Below, piece after piece: positions 35,273-43,610 of a stretch of DNA of 64,000 nt. The stretch is from an uncultured Agathobacter sp. Lineage in GTDB: Bacteria; Bacillota; Clostridia; Lachnospirales; Lachnospiraceae. The first letter of the stretch is position 1, and each line of letters begins with the position of its first letter. The notes below the pieces were generated by a model. It did no database searches and was not told where the DNA came from. It saw nothing but the letters and a program-made list of their open reading frames with translations. Where the stretch lies: the NCBI GenBank assembly GCA_910587655.1, contig CAJUND010000004.1, forward strand, positions 109,937 to 173,936, read 5' to 3'. The translations under genes and the position numbers were made by a program.

Positions 35273-36913
35273 ATGATTAGTGCAAATAATATTACATTAC
35301 GTTTAGGAAAAAAAGCATTATTTGAAGATGTAAACATTAAATTTACGGAAGGAAACTGTTACGGACTGATTGGCGCAAACGGTGCCGGAAAATCCACATT
35401 TCTTAAAATTTTATCCGGGCAGCTGGAACCGACCAGCGGTGAAATTGCCATTACGCCGGGACAGCGTCTCTCATTTTTACAGCAGGACCATTTTAAATAT
35501 GATGAATTTTCTGTTATTGATACCGTTATTATGGGAAACAGCCGCCTTTATGACATCATGAAAGAAAAAGACGCCATATACATGAAAGAGGATTTCTCTG
35601 ATGAAGACGGTATCCGTGCCAGTGAACTTGAGGCGGAATTTGCAGATATGGACGGCTGGAATGCGGAAGCCGATGCCGCTTCCCTGTTAAACGGTCTTGG
35701 CATTCCGACCGAAGACCATGCCGTTATGATGGCTGATATGCCGGGCGCCGCAAAGGTAAAAGTACTCCTCGCCCAGGCTCTGTTCGGCAATCCTGATATC
35801 CTGCTTCTCGACGAGCCGACCAACCACCTGGATCTGGATGCGATTGCATGGCTGGAGGAGTTTCTGATTAATTTTGAAAACACGGTAATTGTGGTTTCCC
35901 ATGACCGTTATTTCTTAAATAAAGTCTGTACCAGCATTGCAGACATGGATTACGGAAAAATCCAGCTTTACGCCGGAAATTACGACTTCTGGTATGAATC
36001 CAGCCAGCTTCTGGTGCGCCAGATGAAAGAAGCAAACAAGAAAAAGGAAGAAAAAATTAAAGAACTGCAGGAGTTTATTTCCCGTTTCTCTGCAAACGCT
36101 TCCAAATCCAAGCAGGCGACTTCAAGAAAGCGCGCCCTTGAAAAAATCCAGCTTGACGATATCAAACCGAGCAGCCGCAAATATCCGTACATTGATTTCC
36201 GTCCAAACCGTGATATCGGAAATGAAGTCCTGACCGTTGAAGGAATCAGTAAAACGATTGACGGGGTAAAGATTCTGGACAATATTTCCTTTATTGTCGG
36301 ACACGAGGATAAAATCGCTTTCGTCGGCGGAAACGAGCTCGCCAAGACCACGCTGTTTAAAATCCTTGCCGGGGAAATGGAGCCGGACGAAGGAAGCTAT
36401 AAATGGGGCGTTACCACAAGCCAGTCCTATTTCCCCAAGGACAATACTGTCATTTTTGATACGGATGAGCTGATTGTTGACTGGCTCACCCAGTATTCGG
36501 AAATCAAGGACGCCACCTATGTCCGCGGTTTCCTGGGACGCATGCTGTTTGCCGGTGAAGACGGCGTGAAAAAAATGCGTGTGCTTTCCGGCGGGGAAAA
36601 GGTACGTGTGCTGCTCTCCCGCATGATGATTATGGGAAGCAATGTACTGATGTTTGATGAACCGACTGACCACCTGGACATGGAATCCATCACGGCATTA
36701 AATAATGGTATGATGAAATTTTCCGGTGTCATCCTGTTTGCCTGCAGAGACCACCAGGTAGTCCAGACAACTGCCAACCGCATCATTGAATTTCTTCCTG
36801 ACGGAAGCATGATTGACAAGGTATCCACTTATGATGAATATCTGGAAAATGACGTAATGGCAAGAAAACGCCAGGTTTACAATACATCCGCAGATGAAGA
36901 GGAAGATGATTAA
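35273..36913 (+). CDS. ABC-F family ATPase with one degenerate composite site
   Basis: 546 residues, two ABC domains and the charged ABC-F linker (about 240-290: KEANKKKEEKIKELQEFISR), no membrane part. Such proteins act on the ribosome. NBD1 has a normal Walker A (GANGAGKST, 34-42), Walker B (ILLLDEPTNHLD) and H-switch (VVSHDRY), but its signature reads MPGAAKVK instead of LSGGEKxR. NBD2 has a normal signature (LSGGEKVR) but its Walker A is GGNELAKTT, its Walker B ends EPTDHLD and its H-switch is CRDH. Thus site NBD1-core/NBD2-signature is canonical and the opposite site is degenerate. Closest to the YbiT/YkpA type; antibiotic resistance is not implied. Confidence 0.9.
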   Translation: MISANNITLRLGKKALFEDVNIKFTEGNCYGLIGANGAGKSTFLKILSGQLEPTSGEIAITPGQRLSFLQQDHFKYDEFSVIDTVIMGNSRLYDIMKEKDAIYMKEDFSDEDGIRASELEAEFADMDGWNAEADAASLLNGLGIPTEDHAVMMADMPGAAKVKVLLAQALFGNPDILLLDEPTNHLDLDAIAWLEEFLINFENTVIVVSHDRYFLNKVCTSIADMDYGKIQLYAGNYDFWYESSQLLVRQMKEANKKKEEKIKELQEFISRFSANASKSKQATSRKRALEKIQLDDIKPSSRKYPYIDFRPNRDIGNEVLTVEGISKTIDGVKILDNISFIVGHEDKIAFVGGNELAKTTLFKILAGEMEPDEGSYKWGVTTSQSYFPKDNTVIFDTDELIVDWLTQYSEIKDATYVRGFLGRMLFAGEDGVKKMRVLSGGEKVRVLLSRMMIMGSNVLMFDEPTDHLDMESITALNNGMMKFSGVILFACRDHQVVQTTANRIIEFLPDGSMIDKVSTYDEYLENDVMARKRQVYNTSADEEEDD

Positions 36914-36968
36914 AAATTCATAACAGCCGCTGTTTTCACGGACAGCGGCAAACCGGAAGACAGAAAAA

Positions 36969-36998
36969 GCCCCCGCCAGCACACCGGCTGACGGGAGC
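36969..36998 (-). terminator. Terminator of the FliD-like gene
   Basis: CCCG.CAGC/GCTG.CGGG stem-loop followed on the minus strand by GGGGGCTTTTTC. The plus side lacks a T-run; the ABC-F gene instead ends at a weaker GCCGCTG/CAGCGGC hairpin near 36925-36947. Confidence 0.6.
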
Positions 36999-37040
36999 AG
37001 TCATTAACCAGATATATCCCTTACTGTCATACCGTCCGTT

Positions 37041-37799
37041 TTAGAAATAATCAGCAAAGATACTGCCGCTGTTGTAATTATAATTATATCTGCCTGCACT
37101 TCCGTATGTATTTGCCTTTGATGCCTCATTCTGTGCACCTGCGTCAATCATGGATGCCTGGGTTGCAACTGAATAAGCATAGGAACCGGTTCCGTTAAAC
37201 AGATTCTTTACTTTGGACATATCCGCCTTCATAAAGGTATCCTTGTCAATGGAAAGCGTGCCGTTTTTGGAATCAACGCTGATTCCAATCTCATTCAGAC
37301 GATCCTCATTATAATCTGTGGCATTCTTCATGGAAGAAACACTGCTCTTAATCCTGCTTACATTTGATTTGCCTGCAGCTGACAGCAGATCATTGTAATC
37401 CTCCACAAAGCCGCTTACCTTGTCATAAATCTTTGAAGCGTCGTAGTTCCCCTTCGAATCCTTTGCAAATACCTTGTTGTTTGATCTTGTGTAAAGCTCT
37501 TTTGCAGTTGAAGTCAGCGCCTCTGCAGAATCCTCAATATTTGCAAGAGCCTTTGCAGAATCCTTTGACGTTGCAGAAGATGTCTTCTTTGAAAGAACTG
37601 AATCAGTCTTCTTTTTTGCACTATCAGAATCCAGCGCATAATATGATTTTAACAGCTTTCCATACGCACCGCTTCTGATACTTGCATAATCACTGTAGTT
37701 AATTCCAAGCATATCCATTCCGCTGCTATTATTATTTTTGGCCCCCATGCTTGAAAACAGCATACTGATAGAGGAACTGTCGTATCCTGATAATCTCAT
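37041..37799 (-). CDS. FliD C-terminal-like protein, stand-alone
   Basis: 252 residues from ATG 37799 (AGGAGTG upstream); the longer frame to 37880 lacks a site. No signal peptide. Ser/Lys/Ala-rich first half (about 45-90), then a segment like the C-terminal part of flagellar cap protein FliD: VEDYNDLLSAAG near 140, LNEIGISVDSKNGTLSIDKDTFMKA near 175-200, VKNLFNG, and a helical tail ending in Tyr/Asn. Much shorter than FliD and not beside flagellar genes; cheV is 4 kb away. Could be exported through a flagellar-type apparatus or be a cytoplasmic relative. Function unknown. Confidence 0.6.
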   Translation of the reverse strand: MRLSGYDSSSISMLFSSMGAKNNNSSGMDMLGINYSDYASIRSGAYGKLLKSYYALDSDSAKKKTDSVLSKKTSSATSKDSAKALANIEDSAEALTSTAKELYTRSNNKVFAKDSKGNYDASKIYDKVSGFVEDYNDLLSAAGKSNVSRIKSSVSSMKNATDYNEDRLNEIGISVDSKNGTLSIDKDTFMKADMSKVKNLFNGTGSYAYSVATQASMIDAGAQNEASKANTYGSAGRYNYNYNSGSIFADYF

Positions 37800-37918
37800 A
37801 AAATCACTCCTTTGCTTCTTTATTCTGCCTTCCGTGGCATATGCAGAATTTTCCTGCTTTCTTACTTTCTGTATCGGCATCCCGCCGCTTTATCTTTACA
37901 CTTTTATGAAAGAGATTA

Positions 37919-38584
37919 TTAAAGCTGCCAGTCAATCCCTTTCACTCCGTGTTCTTCCAAAAACGCGTTTGCCTGGCTGAAATGCTTACAGCCGAAAAAT
38001 CCGCGGTATGCAGAAAGCGGACTTGGATGGGGTGCTTTTAATATCAGGTGCTTCGGGTTTGTCAGCATCGGAATCTTACTTTGTGCCGGACGCCCCCAGA
38101 GCATATATACAACCGGTCTGTCCTGTTCATTGACTGCTGAAATAATCGCATCCGTAAACTGCTCCCAGCCTTTCCCCTGGTGGGAATTTGCCTGGTGGGC
38201 ACGTACTGTCAGGACAGTGTTTAACAGCAGCACTCCCTGTTTCGCCCATTTTTCCAGATAGCCGTGTTCCGGAATCGTACATCCAATATCATCATGCAGC
38301 TCTTTGTAGATATTCTGCAATGACGGAGGCAGGTCTTTCTGGTCCGGCAGCACAGAAAACGAAAGCCCGTGCGCCTGGTGTTCATTATGATACGGGTCCT
38401 GCCCTAAAATCAGCACCTTTACCTCTCCAAGCGGCGTCAGATGCAGGGCATTAAAGATATCATCCGCCGGCGGATAAACGGTCGTCCGGCTGTATTCCTC
38501 CCTGACAAATTCATAAAGCTTTTTATAATAAGGTTTCTTAAACTCTCCGCTTACCGCAGGCAGCCAGTCATTTTCTATCATCAT
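37919..38584 (-). CDS. ung: Uracil-DNA glycosylase
   Basis: 221 residues. Family 1 enzyme removing uracil from DNA. Motifs: water-activating GQDPYHNEHQAHGLSFSV near 62-79, Leu-intercalation region HPSPLSAYRGFFGC near 185-200, plus LLNTVLTVR. Complete. Ribosome spacing is unusually long for the annotated ATG pair. Monocistronic by appearance. Confidence 0.96.
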   Translation of the reverse strand: MMIENDWLPAVSGEFKKPYYKKLYEFVREEYSRTTVYPPADDIFNALHLTPLGEVKVLILGQDPYHNEHQAHGLSFSVLPDQKDLPPSLQNIYKELHDDIGCTIPEHGYLEKWAKQGVLLLNTVLTVRAHQANSHQGKGWEQFTDAIISAVNEQDRPVVYMLWGRPAQSKIPMLTNPKHLILKAPHPSPLSAYRGFFGCKHFSQANAFLEEHGVKGIDWQL

Positions 38585-38621
38585 TTGTAGCGCACCATAT
38601 CCTTTCTTAAATCCTGATTTA

Positions 38622-39383
38622 CTATCTTCTCACTGATACGCCGCGGTCGGCAAGATAGTTTTTTAAATCCATGATTTCAAGTTCTTTATAGTGAAAAAGC
38701 GATGCTGCCAGCGCCGCATCCGCGCCGCCCTCTGTAAGGGCATCATAAAAATGTTCCTTTGTTCCCGCACCGCCGGAGGCAATCACCGGAATGGAAACTG
38801 CATCTGCAATCTGCCTGGTCAGCTTTATGTCATACCCTGCTTTTGTTCCGTCTGCATCCATACTGGTCAGAAGAATTTCCCCTGCACCCAGTTCGTTTGC
38901 TTTTTTGGCCCATTCCACGGCATCCAGACCGGTGTCAATCCTGCCGCCGTTCTTGTAGACATTCCATCCGCTTCCATCTTCCCTGCGTCTTGCATCAATT
39001 GCCACCACAACACACTGGCTTCCAAACCTGTCTGCTGCACGGCTGATTAATTCCGGGGTATTAATGGCAGAGGAGTTAATGGATATTTTATCCGCACCCT
39101 CCCGAAGAATCGCTTTAAAATCCTCCACAGTGCGGATTCCTCCCCCCACCGTAAAAGGGATAAACACCTTCTGTGCAACCTTTTTCACCATATCAATCAC
39201 GGTCCCCCGGTTGTCGGATGATGCTGTAATATCCAGAAAAACCACTTCATCCGCGCCTGCCCTGTCATAGGCAGCCGCAACTTCGACCGGATCCCCGGCA
39301 TCCCTTAAATTCACAAAGTTAATGCCTTTTACCACACGTCCCGCATTAATATCCAGACATGGAATAATTCTTTTTGTAAACAC
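38622..39383 (-). CDS. hisF: Imidazole glycerol phosphate synthase, cyclase subunit
   Basis: 253 residues from a GTG at 39383, chosen because GGAGG lies eight bases upstream and FTKRIIPCLDI then begins the protein as in the family; the open frame runs 42 codons further up without a site. TIM barrel: catalytic Asp in IIPCLDINAGRVVKG and Asp in INSSAI-preceding DKIS region; phosphate sites TVGGGIRT and ASGGAGT. With HisH it makes imidazole glycerol phosphate and AICAR. hisH precedes it by 53 bases. Confidence 0.96.
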   Translation of the reverse strand: MFTKRIIPCLDINAGRVVKGINFVNLRDAGDPVEVAAAYDRAGADEVVFLDITASSDNRGTVIDMVKKVAQKVFIPFTVGGGIRTVEDFKAILREGADKISINSSAINTPELISRAADRFGSQCVVVAIDARRREDGSGWNVYKNGGRIDTGLDAVEWAKKANELGAGEILLTSMDADGTKAGYDIKLTRQIADAVSIPVIASGGAGTKEHFYDALTEGGADAALAASLFHYKELEIMDLKNYLADRGVSVRR

Positions 39384-39436
39384 TGAACTTTCCTCCAAAC
39401 TTCGCTGTAAACTGCCATTGAAACAAATCCGCCCGG

Positions 39437-40045
39437 TTATTCCAGTGAACAGAAATTCCGAAGAATTTTTAAACCTGTATGGCTGCTTTTTTCGGGGTGG
39501 AACTGGCACGCAAAAATATTCCCTTTTTCCACGGATGCATGTATCAGCGCGCTGTAATCGCAGGTTGCCTTTACTATCTGTTCATCATCCGCTTTCAGAT
39601 AATAGGAATGGACAAAATAAACATACGGCTCCGGCTCTATGCCGCAAAAAAGCTTCCCGTCATGCTGCAGGAAAAGGGAATTCCAGCCAATATGCGGAAT
39701 TTTAAGCCCTTCCTTCGCCGGAATCCTGACAATCTTCCCGTCCAGAAGATGAAGTCCCTCGGTTCCGCCGTTTTCCTCACTTCCTTCAAAAAGAAGCTGC
39801 AGTCCGAGACAGATTCCCAGAAACGGCACCTGCCGCCCTGCCACATCTTTGATTACCCTGTCAAGCTCATATTTTTTCAGCTGCTCCATTGCTTCACCAA
39901 AAGCTCCCACACCAGGCAGGATTACTTTGTCAGCACGCTCAATTTCCTTAAAATCCCTTGTTATTACACATTCATGCCCAAGCAGAAGAAGCGCTTTTTC
40001 CACGCTCTTTAAATTTCCGGCATTGTAATCAATAATCGCTATCAT
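39437..40045 (-). CDS. hisH: Imidazole glycerol phosphate synthase, glutamine amidotransferase subunit
   Basis: 202 residues. Class I glutaminase supplying ammonia to HisF. Nucleophile Cys in FLGICLGLQLLFEGSEE near 80, and the His-Glu pair in CQFHPEKS near 183-188. The rest of the his operon is not in the window, so hisH-hisF form a separate two-gene unit. Confidence 0.97.
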   Translation of the reverse strand: MIAIIDYNAGNLKSVEKALLLLGHECVITRDFKEIERADKVILPGVGAFGEAMEQLKKYELDRVIKDVAGRQVPFLGICLGLQLLFEGSEENGGTEGLHLLDGKIVRIPAKEGLKIPHIGWNSLFLQHDGKLFCGIEPEPYVYFVHSYYLKADDEQIVKATCDYSALIHASVEKGNIFACQFHPEKSSHTGLKILRNFCSLE

Positions 40046-40088
40046 GTATGTCTCCTATGCTGAATGCAGAACCCTGCTGGCAGCCGGA

Positions 40089-41675
40089 TTATTCCAGTCC
40101 AAGTTTCTCCAGAATTTTCTGCAGCTTTAATGTATATTCTTTTCTGGTTTTTGACTGGTACAATTCCAGTGCTTCCTCACCCGTCATATCATACTGCTGC
40201 AGAAGCGTTGTAACAATTTTGCCTTTCAGCTCTTCCAGTTCCGGTTCAAATTCATAAATCTTTGCATTTTTCTTGTTTACTTCACATCTTCCGCATGCAC
40301 ATATCAGGGCATCCAGTGCCAGACTTTTTTTACCGCCGGCTTCAAAAATTAAATAAGAATTATATTTTTCTGATACTGCTGCCAGCGCTGCAAGCTTATA
40401 ATAAAGCTCCTCATCCTTTTCTTTGATTTCGATTCCCTGTAAATTCTGGTAAGCCTCTACATAAGCCCCCTCTTCACAAGCATTTTTTGCCTGGGTAATG
40501 TTTACCTGGTAGCCAAGAAGACTCGTCATAACCATCACCAGGCCAAACAGGGATGCCGTCATGATAACAATTGCAATCACCGGCTTTTTCGGCAGCGGCG
40601 GCGTTTTGTCCACTTCTTTCGGTTTTTTCTCTTTCTTTGGCTTTGGAGGCTTTGGTTTCTTCTCTTTCTTTGGTTTTGGAGGCTTTGGTTTCTTCTCTTT
40701 TTTCTTTTTCAGCTTCTTTTCTTTTTTCTTCTTACTGCCCTCTGCCTCTCCTGCTGCTTCCAGTTCTGCAAGAATCTGCTGGTTTTCTTCCGAAAGCTCA
40801 CTCACATCGGTTCCTGTGTCTGCTTTAATTGCAACCGTTTCCTCTTCATCATTTTCCCCAAACACAACCTTGGACAGTTTCGAGAAAAATCCGCCTTCCC
40901 CTTTCGCTGCTTTCTCTTTTTTCTCCTTTTTTTCTTTTTTCCCTTTTTTCTTTTTTTTGCCTTTTTTCTCCTCCTGCGCCTCTTCGGACTGCTGTCCGCC
41001 TGCCATTTCAGCCTCCGCAAAACTGCTGATGGAATCTTCCTGGTCCAGCATATTTCCCTCAGCCTCATCAGAAAGCATGTCCCCAAGGTCAGAAAGTTCT
41101 CCGTCGCCGGAAAGCATATCCATGAGGTCACTGTCCCCAAGTCCGGAAAGATCCAGTTCCCCATCGTCGGTCAGCGGCATATCAGAAAGATTTTCCTCTG
41201 TATGCTGGCTGTCCTGCTCTTCCATCTGTTCATCAAATGCGCCCAGAGCCTGCTCAAGACTTGTTTCCGGAAGTTCACCGGAAAATTCCGCATTCTCATC
41301 AACCTCCGGCTCTTCTGTCACATCCGCCTGGTGTTCATCCATCTGTTTTGCCACACGGTCAATCATGTCGTCCAGCGATTCCTTCAGTCCCAGATCAAGT
41401 CCGTCATCCTCAGGTTCCTCCCGGCGTTCCCTGTCAAGACTTTCGATATGATTTGGAATATCATCCTTAAGCAGCTCTTCTTCAAACTCCCTTAAAAATT
41501 CTTCCTCATCCTTTGCCCTGCGGTTTTCCTGTGAATTGTCCACACCAAAAAGCTCCCTTTCAAGCGTTTCTTCCGGCGTCTCATCAAGCGGATCATTGTT
41601 TGCTGCGGATGAAGCCCCTCCATCCATGGAAAACAATAATTGATCAAGATAGTTTTCTGATGAGTTTTTATCCAT
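40089..41675 (-). CDS. Acidic/Lys-rich single-pass membrane protein of unknown function
   Basis: 528 residues. The first ~225 are strongly acidic and predicted disordered (runs of Glu/Asp, repeated LSDMLSGD-like blocks). Two Lys clusters follow (about 230-250 and 315-355) with tandem KKEKKPKPPKP repeats, then one transmembrane helix at about 370-392 (VIAIVIMTASLFGLVMVMTS) and an extracytoplasmic helical, TPR-like domain of about 130 residues with a Cys pair (CACGRC). Polyampholyte plus membrane anchor suggests a cytoplasmic tether; no family function recognised. Confidence 0.7.
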   Translation of the reverse strand: MDKNSSENYLDQLLFSMDGGASSAANNDPLDETPEETLERELFGVDNSQENRRAKDEEEFLREFEEELLKDDIPNHIESLDRERREEPEDDGLDLGLKESLDDMIDRVAKQMDEHQADVTEEPEVDENAEFSGELPETSLEQALGAFDEQMEEQDSQHTEENLSDMPLTDDGELDLSGLGDSDLMDMLSGDGELSDLGDMLSDEAEGNMLDQEDSISSFAEAEMAGGQQSEEAQEEKKGKKKKKGKKEKKEKKEKAAKGEGGFFSKLSKVVFGENDEEETVAIKADTGTDVSELSEENQQILAELEAAGEAEGSKKKKEKKLKKKKEKKPKPPKPKKEKKPKPPKPKKEKKPKEVDKTPPLPKKPVIAIVIMTASLFGLVMVMTSLLGYQVNITQAKNACEEGAYVEAYQNLQGIEIKEKDEELYYKLAALAAVSEKYNSYLIFEAGGKKSLALDALICACGRCEVNKKNAKIYEFEPELEELKGKIVTTLLQQYDMTGEEALELYQSKTRKEYTLKLQKILEKLGLE

Positions 41676-41795
41676 ATCCTCTGCTCCTTATTTATCCAGT
41701 ATTTCTTTAAAATCCATTAAGGGATGTGGCATTCACCACACCCCTTACCGTTTCTCCATTCCGGCTGCAGTACACACAGCAGTGTACCGCCGGAC

Positions 41796-42701
41796 CTATT
41801 GTTTACTTGCATCAAGTAATTTATCAATGGCTTCTACCAGGCTTCCAATCTCCGGCTTCGTCAGCTGGGCATCGGCACCGAGCTGCTCACCTTTTCTTCT
41901 CATTTCCTCATTGACAAGGGAAGAGAAAATTACAACAGGAATTTTCTTCAGTTCATTATCGCTCTTAATCAGTTTTGTCAGCCGGTGTCCGTCCATCAGC
42001 GGCATTTCAATATCCGTAATTACACATCTGACTTTGTCATTTAAGATGCCTTTTTTCCTGAAATCCTGTATTTTATCCCATGCTTCCTGTCCGTTATATG
42101 TAATCGTAAGCTTATCATATCCTGATTTTCTCAGACAGTCCGTAATCAGGGAACTAAGCAGCGGGGAATCCTCCGCTATCAGAATCGGTTCCTCACTTCT
42201 CTCGCGTTCTCCGATCTGCTCGATATCATTGACCTGCAGTCCTGTTTCCGGACTGATTCCGGATACTATCGCTTCAAAATCCAGAATCACAACCAGTTTT
42301 CCGTCGATTTTAACCACTCCGGTTGCAACGCTTCCTTCCACACTGTTGATTGTGGAATCCGGTTTAATGATTTCCCCCCATGAAACACGGTGGATTCCCA
42401 CAACCTGGTCCACATGGAATGCTGCATCCAGCTTATTAAAATTTGTGATAATGAAAAGACCGTTATCACCGCTGTCTTCCATGCCAAGACAGCGTTTGAG
42501 GCTGATTACCGTTATCATGGTATCCCTCGGCATAAACACTCCCTCTACACTTGGATGCGTATTCGGCACCGGTGTCACCTGCTGGTAGGATAAAATCTCA
42601 CGAATCTTTGCCACATTAATACCGTAATGATTATTCCCCAGCTTAAATTCCAAAATTTCAAGTTCATTCGTTCCTGATTCTAACAGAATATTTGTATCCA
42701 T
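41796..42701 (-). CDS. cheV: Chemotaxis coupling protein CheV
   Basis: 301 residues. CheW domain (about 12-160: LEFKLGNNHYGINVAKIREI, EVTPVP-like segment, VDQVVGIHRVSW) fused to a receiver domain (about 172-298) with phospho-Asp in CVITDIEMPLMDG and Lys in LTKPEIG. Couples receptors to CheA and adapts signalling. No other chemotaxis gene is adjacent. GGGAGG ribosome site. Confidence 0.95.
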   Translation of the reverse strand: MDTNILLESGTNELEILEFKLGNNHYGINVAKIREILSYQQVTPVPNTHPSVEGVFMPRDTMITVISLKRCLGMEDSGDNGLFIITNFNKLDAAFHVDQVVGIHRVSWGEIIKPDSTINSVEGSVATGVVKIDGKLVVILDFEAIVSGISPETGLQVNDIEQIGERERSEEPILIAEDSPLLSSLITDCLRKSGYDKLTITYNGQEAWDKIQDFRKKGILNDKVRCVITDIEMPLMDGHRLTKLIKSDNELKKIPVVIFSSLVNEEMRRKGEQLGADAQLTKPEIGSLVEAIDKLLDASKQ

Positions 42702-42768
42702 ACACGACCTCCCGCATTCAAACCTTGTGTCTATTATAACATATGATATTAATTTTTGCCAAATTTTT

Positions 42769-43485
42769 TTACAATTTCACAGAATAAATTGTATCTTTTA
42801 ACTTAACAAAAAGACTTTCCTCCGTAATCCCGTCTGCCTGTTCCTCCGGTATCTGGAAAATAAGCATGGTTTTTTTGGATTTGCCCGCTTTAATCTTTCC
42901 TTCATAGGCAGAAAGGCTGTTCAGTCCGAACGCAGCATTTTCAGGAATCTGGTTCTTTCCGTCAAAACAACCGTAAAAAACGATATTTTCTGCGGGCAGA
43001 TTCAGGTTCACTGCCCTGCTTCCCTTGTTTTTTATTGTAAAATTCATGACAACAAGTTCATTGCCCTGGTCTGCATCAACAGAAAAATATGTCTCAACCT
43101 TATAGCTTTTCATTACCTTGTATCCGTCGTAGTGCACACTCAGGTCTCCATCATGCCCTATTGCTTCCGCAAGGGAAAGTGCCTTGCCGGAACTGTTATT
43201 TCCGGGAGCTGAATCCCCTCCCTGAGGAGTCTTTTCCTCGGTTTCAGATTCTGTTTCTGTCGCAGGGGTCTCAGAATTCTGGCTGGATGCAGAATCTTCC
43301 GTCTCCTCAGCTATCTTTTTCATGCCATCCTTCTGAAAAATATTATGCATGCCGACCACATTGGCAGAATACTGGATAATCAGGTCCTGCTCCTCGTCTG
43401 TCAGTTCGTACATTGGCGTTCCACATCCTCCAGACAGCAGAACCGCTGCCAGAAACAGTGAAAATATCCGTAATTTCTTTCTCAT
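42769..43485 (-). CDS. Lipoprotein with DUF4352/DUF5067-like domain
   Basis: 238 residues. Lipobox LSGGC (Cys near 21), a helical segment (YELTDEEQDLIIQYSANVVG), a Thr/Glu/Ser-rich spacer (about 60-100), then an immunoglobulin-like beta domain (about 105-238) with ELVVMNFTIKNKGSRAVNL, the pattern of DUF4352/DUF5067 extracellular domains. Function unknown. Follows a sensor kinase in the same direction with a 125-bp gap. Confidence 0.75.
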   Translation of the reverse strand: MRKKLRIFSLFLAAVLLSGGCGTPMYELTDEEQDLIIQYSANVVGMHNIFQKDGMKKIAEETEDSASSQNSETPATETESETEEKTPQGGDSAPGNNSSGKALSLAEAIGHDGDLSVHYDGYKVMKSYKVETYFSVDADQGNELVVMNFTIKNKGSRAVNLNLPAENIVFYGCFDGKNQIPENAAFGLNSLSAYEGKIKAGKSKKTMLIFQIPEEQADGITEESLFVKLKDTIYSVKL

Positions 43486-43610
43486 ATCAACTTAACCTCT
43501 TGTAACTTTTATATATTTTTCCGCATTATAAATCTCTTTAAATTTTAGCACATTTTGTCTGGCAATACAATATATTTTATTTGATTCATCCATAAACAAA
43601 AAATGCCCTT

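Noticed and set aside
40561..41451. 296-codon plus-strand frame of Phe/Ser repeats
   Set aside because: It is the complement of the Lys/Glu-rich repeats of the minus-strand membrane protein gene.
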